A stretch of DNA of 64,000 nucleotides, taken from NCBI GenBank assembly GCA_009768925.2, contig VHIT02000036.1, forward strand, positions 186,001 through 250,000, given 5' to 3'. A model generated the notes under the pieces. The model worked only from the letters and a program-made list of their open reading frames with translations. It was not told the DNA's origin and made no database searches. How positions within the stretch are numbered: the stretch's first letter is position 1; each line of letters opens with the position of its first letter. Positions 53,635-64,000 of this stretch are shown here, piece after piece. The DNA is from Cryptosporidium bovis. Lineage: Eukaryota; Apicomplexa; Conoidasida; Eucoccidiorida; Cryptosporidiidae. The position numbers and the translations under genes are program-made.

Positions 53635-55488
53635 CTACTCCCTCCTCTTTGGTTTAAATTTACTTTTATTGTTCTGACTGTAATTTCTATTGTTGTTGTA
53701 CATATTAGGATTAATGTTGGCGGCAGCAGAGGACGCTTCAAGTGTAGGAAGTCCAGGAATAATAAAGTCGCTTTTAGTTGGCGTCTTATTTTGAGAAAGA
53801 GTTCTAGGTGTATTGTATGTATTGGTGTCGCGAGCGGCCCTCATTTTTTCAGCAAAGTCACTGCTTGCCCATTTGGGTCTGTATACTTGTTGCTTCTCAG
53901 ATAGGGGTTTGACACTGAATTCTCTTCCCGGGGAGACAGATCTAAAAACAACAGATTCTTTCATCTTAGGTGTACAAGGAGCCCAATAGGCGGAATAGAG
54001 AGTGTCAAAGTTTACCCTTTTCAACAAATCACCATTGTATCTAAATATTCGAATGGCATTGTCGACTCTCAGTCTAGGTGATGTAGTGGAGGCAAGAAGA
54101 TATCTTCCATCAATAGACCACTCTAGTGTGATGCAACAAGACGCATTTGTTTGTCCAATGAGTTTCTGTTCTTCCAGATCCCATATGTCAAGATCACCAG
54201 CCAAGTTTCCAAATCCTCCATAGGCAAACCATTTCCCAGATGGATTCCATCTAATTGTATTTCTCCTTGATTTACCGAAACTCACTTTAGGCGTTCCGTC
54301 GTATCCATTATTTAGCGTAAGTTCTGGTGGTATCGTCCCCTTACACAGTAAAAAGTCATTTGAGATAGGTGACCACGCCACATCATTTACTGGTCCTTCC
54401 TCTGGTGGAACTACAATAATGTGCCTTAGACTATATTTATCAGAGTTTTTCACACTGTTATCCCTGCTTATATTTGCGTCAGTTGAATTAAGTTTCTCAT
54501 TTATATTATTATTCACAACAGCATCCATTCCAGGGACATTATCGTTATTCTTTAAACTTTTAGATGCAAATGTTGTGCTTGCTACAACAGTTTTGGCATT
54601 TTGTATTCTTAAAAGATGTAGACTAGAAGATCCGAAATAAGATTTGCCTAATGTCTCACCTTCAATCTGAGTAAAGACCAATATACCATTTCCTTTGTAA
54701 TTCCATAATACTTGTGTTGTCTGAGCCTGCTTGATTTCTAAATTTCCAATACAAGATATATTTATATTATTGTTTAGCATTTCAAGATTATATACATATA
54801 AATAGATATTTTGGCTTGAGTTCTGACAAACAACTGAAAAATTAACTGAAATATTATCATTGTCCCTTATTTCATTTGATATTGAAAGTTCTATGCTTTT
54901 AGAGTAATTAAGGGAGCATATTGGGTTGTTTAGGTTGTCAACATCCCCCTTATATATAGATACACTAGTCTCCTGTACTTTAAATACAAACAATTCATTA
55001 TTACTCCATCTATACGGAGGCCATGTACTTAGTACTTTAGCACTATTCGTTCTAAATGGGAAAGAAAACAACAAATCGAATGAACTGTTTCTGAATTTAT
55101 AAACATTCAAATTGTTTTCGTTATTTAACTGATCGTAAGCCGTTAACACCAACAAGTAACTTCCCAACGGTGAATATTGCAATCTTTTTACTTGAAAATT
55201 AGTATCAACTCTTATCTCTTTAAACTCTGATTCATTTGCTTTTATAACTATTATAACCGAACACTTTGAGTCATTAGGGACATAACTGTAGCCCTTTCCT
55301 TGTGGTTCTTGTGCATATATTTCAACTCCTTCTAAAAACGGACTCAACTCGCTGTTATCTATTTCTATTGGTGACTCTGCACCATCAGTGTTGTTTGTTT
55401 TTGTCATTTCCGAAATTCTATAAACTCCCTTTCCCAAACATATTATTTCATCGCTTATGTGGTTGTTTTTGCTAGCTGTTTCTGACAT
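53635..55488 (-). CDS. EIF2A: Eukaryotic translation initiation factor 2A (eIF2A)
   Basis: The frame extends to 55524 but opens at TTG; the first ATG is 55488 (MSETASKNNH), giving 617 residues. The nine-bladed beta-propeller signature is clear: VNDVAWSPISNDFLL, RNTIRWNPSGKWFAYGGFGNLAGDLDIWD, ITLEWSIDGRYLLASTTSPRLRVDN, and IFRYNGDLL...YSAYWAPC. The C-terminus (RPKWASSDFAEKMRAARD and a KSKFKPKRRE basic end) also fits. eIF2A is a monomeric factor that can deliver initiator or other tRNA to the ribosome in special initiation modes; it is unrelated to eIF2-alpha. The N-terminal blades are more divergent. Confidence 0.95.
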   Translation of the reverse strand: MSETASKNNHISDEIICLGKGVYRISEMTKTNNTDGAESPIEIDNSELSPFLEGVEIYAQEPQGKGYSYVPNDSKCSVIIVIKANESEFKEIRVDTNFQVKRLQYSPLGSYLLVLTAYDQLNNENNLNVYKFRNSSFDLLFSFPFRTNSAKVLSTWPPYRWSNNELFVFKVQETSVSIYKGDVDNLNNPICSLNYSKSIELSISNEIRDNDNISVNFSVVCQNSSQNIYLYVYNLEMLNNNINISCIGNLEIKQAQTTQVLWNYKGNGILVFTQIEGETLGKSYFGSSSLHLLRIQNAKTVVASTTFASKSLKNNDNVPGMDAVVNNNINEKLNSTDANISRDNSVKNSDKYSLRHIIVVPPEEGPVNDVAWSPISNDFLLCKGTIPPELTLNNGYDGTPKVSFGKSRRNTIRWNPSGKWFAYGGFGNLAGDLDIWDLEEQKLIGQTNASCCITLEWSIDGRYLLASTTSPRLRVDNAIRIFRYNGDLLKRVNFDTLYSAYWAPCTPKMKESVVFRSVSPGREFSVKPLSEKQQVYRPKWASSDFAEKMRAARDTNTYNTPRTLSQNKTPTKSDFIIPGLPTLEASSAAANINPNMYNNNRNYSQNNKSKFKPKRRE

Positions 55489-56458
55489 TTTACCGAGTAT
55501 TTCTATTTCTATGTCCTGCACCAATTCGCTTTAAATGCATATGTGTACGCTATTTTCTTTATTTAACACGTGTTTTAATGGGTTATGTTAAACAATTCCA
55601 GTGTTTATATTATTTATTCGCTTCACTTTTCCTTATTTTGTTTTAGTTATTCTTGTTTCGTTTAATTGTCTAAGGCGTTGCGTTACCCTTATATTTGCAT
55701 ATATATATACAAATATGTATTTCTTTCTTTTATTTAGTATTACCTGGATACTATAGAATAATAAGCTTACTAATATTATCTGTCTCAAATAAATGATATA
55801 AAAGTAAGAATGATCAAATTATTTTATTTTCTATTTTTCCTTTTGGAAAATAATTAAAAGGAAATTCCCTTTTCCGAACTCTTTAAAAATAACGTGTCGT
55901 CTCGTGATCATCGGCACTTTTTTTTTGAATTTCCAAAATTCAAAAAAAATTTTGTGTTGACATAACTTTTTTTAGTTACATATCTTCACATTGTTTTTGT
56001 CTTAAATTACTAAAATTACAGAAATTCTTTTGCAATTTTTATTTATCTGAGTAACAATACCCATTTTAATATTCTACTGGAATCCTTACAGCAAAAAGGT
56101 CATTCAACTAATATAAATTAATGTGTTTTGTTATCCTATCGTAAATTTAGTTGAAAATCACATGATTTATAACATTTGATGCCTATGTGTTTCAATTAAA
56201 CAGCTATTTGGAACATTAAGCAAGTGCATTTGCAGGATACTGATAAGGTTTTTCATTTTTTTTAGCAAACTCTGAAATCATAAAGCTGGAGCGAGAAACA
56301 TTAGTACATACATACAATTAATATAGTTGATGTAAGACTTTAAATGAAATAATACGAGCATTTCTTAAATACTAACAAGTAATTGCATTTGAAGATAGCG
56401 AAATAGGTAATATATTACATCCGATTTTAATGACAATATAGGGACTTTCACCATAACC
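55489..56458. other. Divergent promoter region between eIF2A and the Asn/Ser-rich gene
   Basis: About 970 bases, very AT-rich. It contains a perfect 14-bp hairpin at 55919-55949 and no gene-like frame. Confidence 0.5.
55919..55949. other. Perfect 14-bp inverted repeat with 3-base loop
   Basis: Eight T, GAATTT, loop CCA, AAATTC, eight A. It sits about 430 bases upstream of eIF2A and 510 upstream of the 56459 gene. It could extrude as a cruciform or simply reflect the T/A runs. Confidence 0.6.
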
Positions 56459-58459
56459 ATGAAAATCCCGGATGATGAGACAAATAAAAAACTATCTGTT
56501 GACAGCAATAACTTGAGTGATAGTTATTTTAAAAGTGGTCATAATAACAGTACTCTTGCTTTTCCGCCTCAGCTACACGCTCAATCTAAGTTGAATAACA
56601 GCAATCAGAAAATCAAGGGAACCATCTCTCCTCAAAATTCGGTTATTGGAAATGCAAACGTTGAGCTTGTTGCTACTACCCAGTCTCAACTGTATATGAA
56701 TAATCGTCGTTTAAACACTTCTATTGTTGATTCAAATACAAGTCATACCCACCCGGCATACAATGGCTATAACAAAACTAGTTCTTCGATTTTAACTGGG
56801 AATCAGAGTGAAAATTACCATGAATACCAAAAAAATACTCAAAATTCCATCTCAATTAACAATCCACTTATAACGCAAAATGCTGACTCGAATCTGAATC
56901 ATAGTAAGATAAATCGTGAAAATACAAATAATTACATGAATCCAAGTGTAGATAAAGTTTCGTCATTCAATTTGTCTCAGGATTGCGATAACTGCAACAA
57001 TCCGTTATATAATGGAGTTGTCAAAGAGGAGAACTTTCAAAATAGTGATAAAGTTCCCAACTCTGTCGTGCAGAGTAAAGGCAGTGATTTTTCATTTTCT
57101 CCAACTAGCAGCACAATTCATCCGATAATAAGTAATATTGGGAAAAACTCCGAATTTCAAAGAATAGTGGGAAGCAAGCCACTCGGTAACGAAGACAAAT
57201 TAACAAACAATGTTTTGATTACAAGTACGAATAACTTACCCACGCAATCAAATCTAAAGTTGAGCTCACGTTCGCCTTCCTATTCATCTTCATCCAATAC
57301 ACCAATACTTTCGCCTTCATTTCCGTCATCAAATATTGTTTCCAGCGCAGTAATGTCTGGTAATAGAGTGGCAGGAGGTGATTCATCAAAAAATAGTGGA
57401 TACAACAGCTTTCCCGTGGAAAAGATAGTTTGGGATTATTTACATTTACTGCATGTACAAAATAAACAGGGATTCAGTTACCTGGCTCAATATGTAGATG
57501 ATACATTTAATATAGGTAAATTTCATTGCATGGTAACGGAATTTTGCAAAAGAGAAAAATATTCAAGAGATGCATTGATAATTAATGCTAAAAATTGGTT
57601 TAGAGAATACATCGATAGAAAAGAGAGCGAGTCAACACTAGCTCCAAATATCACACTTAATGAAGGAATTAGAAGGTATTTGAATAAAAAACTCAAGTAT
57701 TACTTAGATCTTGGTTTTTCATTTGAACAAGGAACTGTTGACTTATACTACAATATATTTATTTATATGATTAAAGGTATTTGGGAAAGACTTGAAGAAG
57801 CCAGTTTTGACAGGGTCGACTGGTCACTACGCCCTTATTTGAATGATGATGAAGATCAAGAATGCACGGATAAACACAACAATGACAATAAAAAACAAAG
57901 GGTTGACGACACAATGTACGACAACGAAATTTGTGTAAACAGTAACTACAACAGTTTACATGATTGTGACTTAGTTAGTCACGTAATGAGATTAAATGAA
58001 GCAAAGGATCTCTCATTCAAGGAAAAAGACTCGAATAACACTAATATTCATGGCAAGTCATCAAGTAACAAATCCTCGCAACAAAATGAAAATACTTCGA
58101 GCACTAATGAAGTGGGTAAGAATTTAAGTTCCAGTAAAGACAACAAAACGGCGAATAACGACGGAATTTTGGAACACGATCCAAGGGAAAAAAGTTCCGA
58201 TTCAAACGGGGAAGGAATTGATCAGGTTAAAGAAATGGTTATTGTTTCTAGAAAGCAGAAATGGCTACTTAGAAATGTCAAACTATCGGACTTTATGTAT
58301 ATTATTCAAATGGATGACATATATGATAAACTTCTGCCACCTTTATGCATAAATGACAGCATTAATAACAATTCTCTAAGCAGACGCATCAAACTTCCCA
58401 AGAATGTAAGAAGAAAACTGTCAGAAATGATTTGTCTTCACTATTCATCTGTACAATAG
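56459..58459 (+). CDS. Asn/Ser-rich protein with a conserved-looking central helical region, unknown
   Basis: 666 residues from a true ATG. Residues 1-320 and about 475-595 are Asn/Ser-rich and disordered. Between them, around 325-465, is an ordered part (EKIVWDYLHLLHVQNKQGFSYL, then FSFEQGTVDLYYNIFIYMIKG) with aromatic-rich helices. A second ordered part at the C-terminus (KWLLRNVKLSDFMYIIQMDD...NVRRKLSEMICLH) vaguely resembles histone-fold or TFIID-type segments such as TAF4, but this is weak. No signal peptide or membrane segment. Probably nuclear; I do not assign a function. Confidence 0.65.
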   Translation: MKIPDDETNKKLSVDSNNLSDSYFKSGHNNSTLAFPPQLHAQSKLNNSNQKIKGTISPQNSVIGNANVELVATTQSQLYMNNRRLNTSIVDSNTSHTHPAYNGYNKTSSSILTGNQSENYHEYQKNTQNSISINNPLITQNADSNLNHSKINRENTNNYMNPSVDKVSSFNLSQDCDNCNNPLYNGVVKEENFQNSDKVPNSVVQSKGSDFSFSPTSSTIHPIISNIGKNSEFQRIVGSKPLGNEDKLTNNVLITSTNNLPTQSNLKLSSRSPSYSSSSNTPILSPSFPSSNIVSSAVMSGNRVAGGDSSKNSGYNSFPVEKIVWDYLHLLHVQNKQGFSYLAQYVDDTFNIGKFHCMVTEFCKREKYSRDALIINAKNWFREYIDRKESESTLAPNITLNEGIRRYLNKKLKYYLDLGFSFEQGTVDLYYNIFIYMIKGIWERLEEASFDRVDWSLRPYLNDDEDQECTDKHNNDNKKQRVDDTMYDNEICVNSNYNSLHDCDLVSHVMRLNEAKDLSFKEKDSNNTNIHGKSSSNKSSQQNENTSSTNEVGKNLSSSKDNKTANNDGILEHDPREKSSDSNGEGIDQVKEMVIVSRKQKWLLRNVKLSDFMYIIQMDDIYDKLLPPLCINDSINNNSLSRRIKLPKNVRRKLSEMICLHYSSVQ

Positions 58460-58684
58460 ATGTTGTTTAACATTACTCACATTAAGCAATACTTTTTTCT
58501 GCTATAAGTGAATTAAATATCTAGTTAATTGTAGCCAACATGTTATTTGTTGTTTCCGCAGACAAATGTGCCACTAATAACCAACTAAAAGAGAAGCTAA
58601 AACAACCATACTAATTCTATATTCGTATTTATATTTCATTCACACATTATGTAACTTTTTTCTTGTTTGGGTAAAGATAAGACG

Positions 58685-59830
58685 TCATCTAAACACGTCA
58701 TTAAGAACCTTTTTATCTAAAAATAAATAAAAAAAAACTGACAAGGTATTTATAATTGATAGTATAAGTGAGAAGATCAGGTTGAATTTTTCAAATTCAT
58801 TTGAGAATAATATGAAACACGACTTGGCAATGTTTAGTAGAATTTCTTGCGATAGCGTTTTCCAAATAAAGTATATGGAAATGTTAAAATCGTGTGTTTC
58901 TTTGTGTTTATTTAATATGTAATATTTGTACAATTTTCTCTCTATGGAATACAAATTTAATGTAAATACGAAATCTGATATTTGTGTTATTTTTAATGGT
59001 TTAACATAGCTAAAACTATTACTTGAATGACTACTATTATACACAGCAATTCCATCCTTATAAGTGTTTTTATTTACCTTGTATAGTGTTGAAATATAGG
59101 AAAATAATCCTTTAGATAAAAATGTTTCAAAAAGTTTGTTCAACATAAAATCATCTTCTAGTACAGCTATTTCATCATTCTCTGTATGTACTTCACCACT
59201 ATTTTTTATAGCTGTAAAAAGCCTAATTTGAAATATGAACGTGCTAGATCTAACAAATATAATTAATAACAAACTTGAAAAAGTCAATAAATGAGTTATT
59301 TTACACAATATTAGTCCAAATACTACCAGATCTATCATATCACTAAACTTTGAAACTATTCCCAATAAGTCATAAATAGATGTCATCGCCGATACGTTTC
59401 CAATTAAATTTTCTGTAGGTAAATTATCACTATAATTGTTGTCACCTAGCTTATTACTAATTAAATATTTCTCCTTCTTTTGTATATTAAATGAATATAT
59501 AAACGAAATAACATATGTTATATTCATTACATTTTGGCATTTTATTTGATAAAATGTTGAAATAATCACCAATAAATACAAAAGTAATGTTACTAAATAG
59601 TTTGTAATCATTATCTCCCCAAATACACCGGTTATTTCTCTATATGTTTCTAAATTAACTCTTTTTTTAGGCATTAATATCCAGTTCCTCAAATCTGTTT
59701 GTGAATCGTCTTGTAATTCAGAAACAATAATACTGTCTATTATTCTCATTACCCTGTTGCCTCCCCCACCAGTGTCTACATCATCACTGATTTCATATAA
59801 TTCATCTGAAGAGGTTCGACTAACTGCCAT
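58685..59830 (-). CDS. Polytopic membrane protein, unknown function
   Basis: 381 residues from a true ATG. A polar N-terminus (SSDELYEISDDVDTGGGG) of about 70 residues precedes at least six hydrophobic segments: NYLVTLLLYLLVIISTFY, ITYVISFIYSF, MIDLVVFGLILCKI, LTFSSLLLIIFVRSS, a weaker pair near SYISTLY, and LIFSLILSIINTLSVFFYLFL near the end. No transporter motif recognised. Its start is only 27 bases from the start of the plus-strand candidate gene, so the two share a promoter. Possibly lineage-specific. Confidence 0.7.
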   Translation of the reverse strand: MAVSRTSSDELYEISDDVDTGGGGNRVMRIIDSIIVSELQDDSQTDLRNWILMPKKRVNLETYREITGVFGEIMITNYLVTLLLYLLVIISTFYQIKCQNVMNITYVISFIYSFNIQKKEKYLISNKLGDNNYSDNLPTENLIGNVSAMTSIYDLLGIVSKFSDMIDLVVFGLILCKITHLLTFSSLLLIIFVRSSTFIFQIRLFTAIKNSGEVHTENDEIAVLEDDFMLNKLFETFLSKGLFSYISTLYKVNKNTYKDGIAVYNSSHSSNSFSYVKPLKITQISDFVFTLNLYSIERKLYKYYILNKHKETHDFNISIYFIWKTLSQEILLNIAKSCFILFSNEFEKFNLIFSLILSIINTLSVFFYLFLDKKVLNDVFR

Positions 59831-59857
59831 ATTTTTGCATATGTCCTCTTTTTTAGC

Positions 59858-60499
59858 ATGACAAATTTAATAAGCCCCTATTTGAATTTACTCGTATTTA
59901 CCTTAAATAACATGTATAATAAAGAATACAACTATTTTCATTCAATATTATATTTCACCTATTCTTCTTGCACTTTCGTATTTACTCTTATTTATTTTTT
60001 TCTCACACCATTAAAAGAGAAAAAGTGGAAGCAAAGAGCTAATGAAAAAATAGTGGAGAAACGAATCAAATATTTACTAAAGTAAGTTGTGTGTATCACT
60101 TTCTCTTGATCGTTGCTAAATGTGTTATTATTCAAACCGTTCTAATCCAACTTATTGCTTTATTAGCTACATAAATTACTTGTTTCCCTGTGAGAGGCAA
60201 AAGTATACATATTAAGAGTGGTCTTATTAAAAGTAAAGCCGCCTCTTTTCTGTTTCCTTAATGCATGTAGGAAGCTCTACCTACACTAAATATTTAAAAT
60301 AAAACAGAAAAAGAGAAATGAGACAGAGCTAGCACGCTCATTCCATCATTCATTGAAACCCAGGAGTAAACTTGCCTGTACTAAATGTGAACTTGAAATA
60401 ATAAATCCATCAAGGACAACAGTGATCGCTATGACAAAGTCTACGGTCAAAGGGAAACAAAAAAAAGTTAGAAGAAAAAACAATAAAGTAAAACCCTAG
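59858..60499 (+). CDS. Candidate spliced Rpp21/Rpr2-like (RNase P/MRP) small gene; exon ends uncertain
   Basis: Exon 1 is 59858-60081 from a true ATG. Its frame ends in AAG TAA inside a perfect GTAAGT donor, so splicing is likely. An acceptor TTATTAG at 60166 joins YINYLFPCERQ in phase. A further plus-strand frame stopping at 60497-60499 reads NETELARSFHHSLKPRSK and then LACTKCELEIINPS, with a basic tail. The order RIKYLL-YINYLF, LARSF, and a CxxC after a basic run matches Rpr2/Rpp21/Snm1 proteins (RINYLYQA, LARFY, KRTLCRGC). Only one CxxC is seen, and the spacing before it is short. Exon 3 may begin at 60308 (CAG acceptor). If this model fails, exon 1 alone encodes a 75-residue protein with one or two hydrophobic segments. 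Confidence 0.4.
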
Positions 60500-60636
60500 G
60501 AAGCATCACATGCTTTCTTTCATTATTTCATTTTCTTGTTCTTTGCAGTCTATTTTTTAATTCCAAAAAAAGAAAATCGATATATTTAACTCATACAAAT
60601 CCAAATATCAAACCAAAATATTATAACTCAAAATAT

Positions 60637-62044
60637 TCAGCTTTTAACTGAGAGAGATACAACTCCAGGAAGCAATTTGCCCTCTAGAAGCTCTAATGAA
60701 GCTCCGCCACCGGTAGAAACATGAGAAACCTTTCCAGAGGAACCACATTTCTCGACAAGAGAAGCGGTGTCACCCCCACCAACAATTGTTACAGCACCTA
60801 GTTCAGTTGCAGTGACAAGAGCCTCTACCATAGAACGTGATCCTTTTGAAAACTTTTCCATTTCAAATACACCAGGAGGGCCATTGGCAACAATAGTTTT
60901 AGAGGAGATGATTAACTCTTTGAAGTTGTTGGAGGTTTCGGGTCCGATATCTAGTCCTAACCAATCGTCAGGTATCCCTTCAGAGTCTTTGACAATCCTG
61001 GCATTTGCATCCGGCGAGAATTCGTCCGCAATAACATAATCACATGGCAACAATATCTCAACATTTTTTTCTTTTGCCTTTTTCATAATATCATTTACTA
61101 TTTTAGAACCTTCCTCATCAAATAAAGATTTGCCAATTCTCAAATTATTTAGCACCTTTTTAAATGTGAATGCCATTCCACCACCTATGATCATTCTATC
61201 TACTTTATCAAGTAAATTAGTAATTAATTGTATTTTATCAGCTACCTTTGCACCACCCATTATTGCTAAAAACGGTCTTGCTGGATTCTCTAATGCCCTT
61301 CCGAAGTACTCTAATTCCTTTTTCAATAGTAAGCCTGCTACTTTTGGGCTTAAATTTACTCCGACCATAGAACTGTGGGCTCTATGGGCAGTTCCAAAAG
61401 CGTCATTTACATATATATCTCCCAATTTACTTAATGAATTTCTAAAGTTATCCACTTCATCAGCACTGGCCTTCACCTTTTCACCATTCTCATTAACTCC
61501 TTTTCCTTCCTCTTCAATATGAAATCTCAAATTTTCCAATAATATTACGCTTCCAGTTTCCGGATTTGAGCACAAGTTCTCTGCACTTGCTCCAACACAG
61601 TCTTCTGCAAATAAAACCTTCCTCCCTAGCAACTCTTCTAATATTGGAACTAATATCTTAAGAGAATATTCCATTTTTCTTTGACCATCCGGTCTACCAA
61701 GATGGGAGGCCAAAACCACACTTTTAGCTCCGTTATCTAAAGCGTATTTTATTGATGGAATGCTTGCTACTATCCTGGTTCTGTCTGTGACCTGCCCATT
61801 TTTAATTGGAACATTTATATCTACTCTCATAAAAACTCTCTTTCCCCTCAACTATAAACATGAAAAAAATGAGGGCAAAATAAGTTAAAAAAGAAAAAAG
61901 TCATTATGATGAGTATTTTACCATATTTAAATTTGCGTTTATTCGTAATTGAATCAAAATTAATAGTGCTCAAAGTATCTAAAAGACAAGAAAACATACC
62001 TCTGAGGCCACATCAGTAATACTCAATTTTTTTGAGAGATCCAT
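60637..62044 (-). CDS. PGK: Phosphoglycerate kinase (two exons)
   Basis: The long frame opens at TTG ([13 protein letters not shown]) with a TATAG acceptor directly before it at 61853-61852. Exon 1 (62044-62000) encodes [15 protein letters not shown] with a GTATGT donor, and the 148-base intron joins in phase 0 to give 419 residues, the usual length. Motifs are [31 protein letters not shown], an [10 protein letters not shown] variant of the NGPxGVFE loop, and [21 protein letters not shown]. It makes ATP from 1,3-bisphosphoglycerate in glycolysis, in the cytosol; no targeting sequence is visible. Glycolysis is the main ATP source in Cryptosporidium. Confidence 0.97.
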
Positions 62045-63149
62045 TTTATTCCCCTTTGTCAAACAAAGCAAAAATTAAAATCAAATTATTACTTAAACTT
62101 TTACAAACTAAATATCAATTTAAAAGTTTGATTATTTTATTGAAATAAAAGAAAAGCCCTCCATGTGTAGCTATACGTTATTTTAGTTCCCCAAATGTGG
62201 GGAACAATTTCTTAAATGCATAGGCATTTTTTACATTAATACGAGCATCATGCATTTGTTTTTCAATTTATCTATATTTAGTAAAATAATAAAAACATTT
62301 AAGTAAACTGTTCTTATTTTATTAATTTACAGGTTTCGTTAATTCATCAGTGGTCTGTTTCAAAAGGGATTGCAAGTGGTATGCAAATTAAGTTATTGTT
62401 AATGCTACATACTAACCGTCTATCCCGACCAATAGATGTTTTTGTCTCAAATCCTTTACATTTTTCTTTCAATATATCTATTTTTATTTCTGTGTTTTAT
62501 GTTTACGTTAAAGTACATCTTGTACAACATCTATTTTACATACGAAAAAGAATATAAAGGGGACCGCCTGTCTCAACCTTGAAGTCAAATTAAGATAATG
62601 CAACAATAAAAAGCGAATTTCGATTTTTTATTAAGGTTCCGAATAAGAATGGGAATTAAAGCAAAGGAGTTAAATTAGAAAAAAAAGTTGGTAGGGTCGT
62701 GTATCTAACGCGACGATTTTTACTTGAATACATCTGGCTTCTTTCTTGTCAAGGAAAAGTTAAATCCAATTACTACTTTTCATATATGTAATTGTGTATT
62801 TTACTTTAAAACAAAAAAGGTTTAGTTTTGATAGTCCTCTTCTTTACCTATTTTGTGTTAATAAATTAACATTAAGGCAAGAACAAGTAATTATGAAAAG
62901 GCATCTACTTGATAAGTAAGCTGTATAGCCAAAAAAGTCAAATAAAACGAACTATGCGGTTGGTATAAGATGCAATAATAATTAGTGATTTAAATAAAGA
63001 ATAATTATGGCCCATTTTTTCTCTCTCAAGACAAAAATAGACTATAATTACTCAATTTGAATCTTAACACTCACAGAACCCACATACATAAAGAAAGCAT
63101 GTATATGTGGTACTTGTGAGTAGTACATATAAATATAAGGTAGTTCTAT
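62045..63149. other. Long spacer upstream of PGK
   Basis: About 1.1 kb between the PGK start and the stop of the next minus-strand gene. It is AT-rich, with one GC-richer word, GGGGACCGCCTG, near 62560-62571. I see no gene, RNA or repeat that I can support. Confidence 0.45.
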
Positions 63150-63998
63150 TTACAGTGTTAGTGATAATATAGGTATATTTAACAAATCGTTAACTCCGCT
63201 CTTAATTGTCTTTTTAATGTACTTGTTATGAATAAATAGATTTTTATTCCCATCATTAAACTTTTCACAAAAATTCCTGTCGTTTATATCATATGACAGT
63301 ACGATGTAATTTAATAAATTAGACTTTGCATCTGAAAAATACTTTAAGGAATAACTAAAATTGCTTTCTTTATATTTACTTTCGGTAATTTCAAATAAGT
63401 ACTCGTGTTCATTTTCATTTAATATGCTGTTGTTAATGGGCTCAAATTCCTTGGTGTTGTTTGCAATAATTAATGATCTTAAATATAAAAGTTTAGCCAG
63501 AGATATTATTTTATCATCTTTGAATATTCCATAGTAGTTTGTGTTTAAATTAAAATTTGAATAATTTTCCTCATTGTCTAAGTAATCCTCTACCTTACTG
63601 AATGTTTGACTTAAAAACGATATCTTTACTACATTAATTAAGCTATTAATGTCAATACTATGTACGCTCATTACATTATTTAAAATGCTATTTATATAAC
63701 TGGTAACATTTACTGAATATTCATTTAAATTATTTGATTTTATTCCAGATATTATTTCAAATTGCTTTAAAATACATTCAATAATTATTTTCCCAAAACC
63801 ATTAGAACAGTCATATTCTCCAAAAGACTCACTACATTTGTCAACAAAATCTTTTAAAAGTTCATTTGAGAAGTGAGCTAAAAGCACAATATAAGATCCT
63901 AATTGGTTACTAGTTAATAATTGTTTTTCCAATATATAAAGTCTATATATGCTTTGAAGACAAATAAGTAAACATGTTTCAAGTGATATTTTTTTCAT
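63150..63998 (-). CDS. Unknown helical protein at the window edge, possibly 5'-incomplete
   Basis: 282 residues from an ATG two bases inside the window; whether the frame continues upstream cannot be seen. It is Asn/Ile/Ser-rich and largely helical (LLICLQSIYRLYILEKQLL, IIIECILKQFEIISG). No signal peptide or recognised domain is visible. It may be the C-terminal part of a larger protein, as its start lies exactly at the window end. Confidence 0.55.
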   Translation of the reverse strand: MKKISLETCLLICLQSIYRLYILEKQLLTSNQLGSYIVLLAHFSNELLKDFVDKCSESFGEYDCSNGFGKIIIECILKQFEIISGIKSNNLNEYSVNVTSYINSILNNVMSVHSIDINSLINVVKISFLSQTFSKVEDYLDNEENYSNFNLNTNYYGIFKDDKIISLAKLLYLRSLIIANNTKEFEPINNSILNENEHEYLFEITESKYKESNFSYSLKYFSDAKSNLLNYIVLSYDINDRNFCEKFNDGNKNLFIHNKYIKKTIKSGVNDLLNIPILSLTL

Positions 63999-64000
63999 CA

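Overview
This is an AT-rich, gene-dense eukaryotic chromosome segment. It carries large open reading frames, few short introns (most with GTAAGT or GTATGT donors), intergenic spacers of about 0.2-2 kb, Asn/Ser-rich low-complexity tracts, an M16-family secreted protein, a Patched-type permease and no transposons, rRNA, confident tRNA or CRISPR. I read it as an apicomplexan nuclear genome, most likely Cryptosporidium or a close relative. That assignment rests on gene content and style and was not tested by any search.

Layout, left to right. 2-1642 (+) is the 3' part of a wax-ester-synthase/DGAT-type acyltransferase. LSM3 (2108-2537, +, two exons) follows, with the GPI de-N-acetylase PIG-L (2660-3583, -, four exons) converging on it. 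From 3817 to 28190 the genes are all on the minus strand: a POLQ/HELQ-like helicase that has lost its catalytic motifs, a two-KH protein with a C-terminal membrane anchor, a very large divergent protein (possibly gamma-tubulin-complex-like) with probable 3' exons, a type I membrane protein, a CELF-type two-RRM protein, a giant secreted M16 protein without its zinc site, and an Asn-rich protein. From 29345 to 33147 (+) come a small acidic protein, an EF-hand-like protein and a PP2A-type phosphatase. XPD (-) and the queuine tRNA-ribosyltransferase (+) share a 0.2 kb divergent promoter. A four-exon Patched-like permease and the 2810-residue UTP10/HEATR1 homologue follow on plus. The right end holds a coiled-coil protein, eIF2A, an Asn/Ser-rich protein, a polytopic membrane protein, a candidate small spliced RNase P/MRP-type (Rpp21-like) gene, phosphoglycerate kinase (two exons) and an unidentified protein at the edge.

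The recognised genes are mostly housekeeping: mRNA decay/splicing (LSM3), rRNA processing (UTP10, perhaps the Rpp21-like gene), transcription/repair (XPD), translation (eIF2A, TGT), GPI anchors (PIG-L), glycolysis (PGK) and sterol/lipid handling (Patched-like, WS/DGAT). There is no operon logic; neighbours share promoters at most.

Points worth a second look are the catalytically dead POLQ/HELQ-like protein, the dead M16 protein, the WS/DGAT enzyme, a recurrent compound promoter element (GGCGCC/CGCCCAA next to GGTACCG) upstream of unrelated genes, altered regulatory residues in the PP2A tail, and several exon-like stretches in spacers that suggest missed small spliced genes. Several long reading frames open at a non-ATG codon; I moved those starts to the first in-frame ATG or to a splice acceptor.
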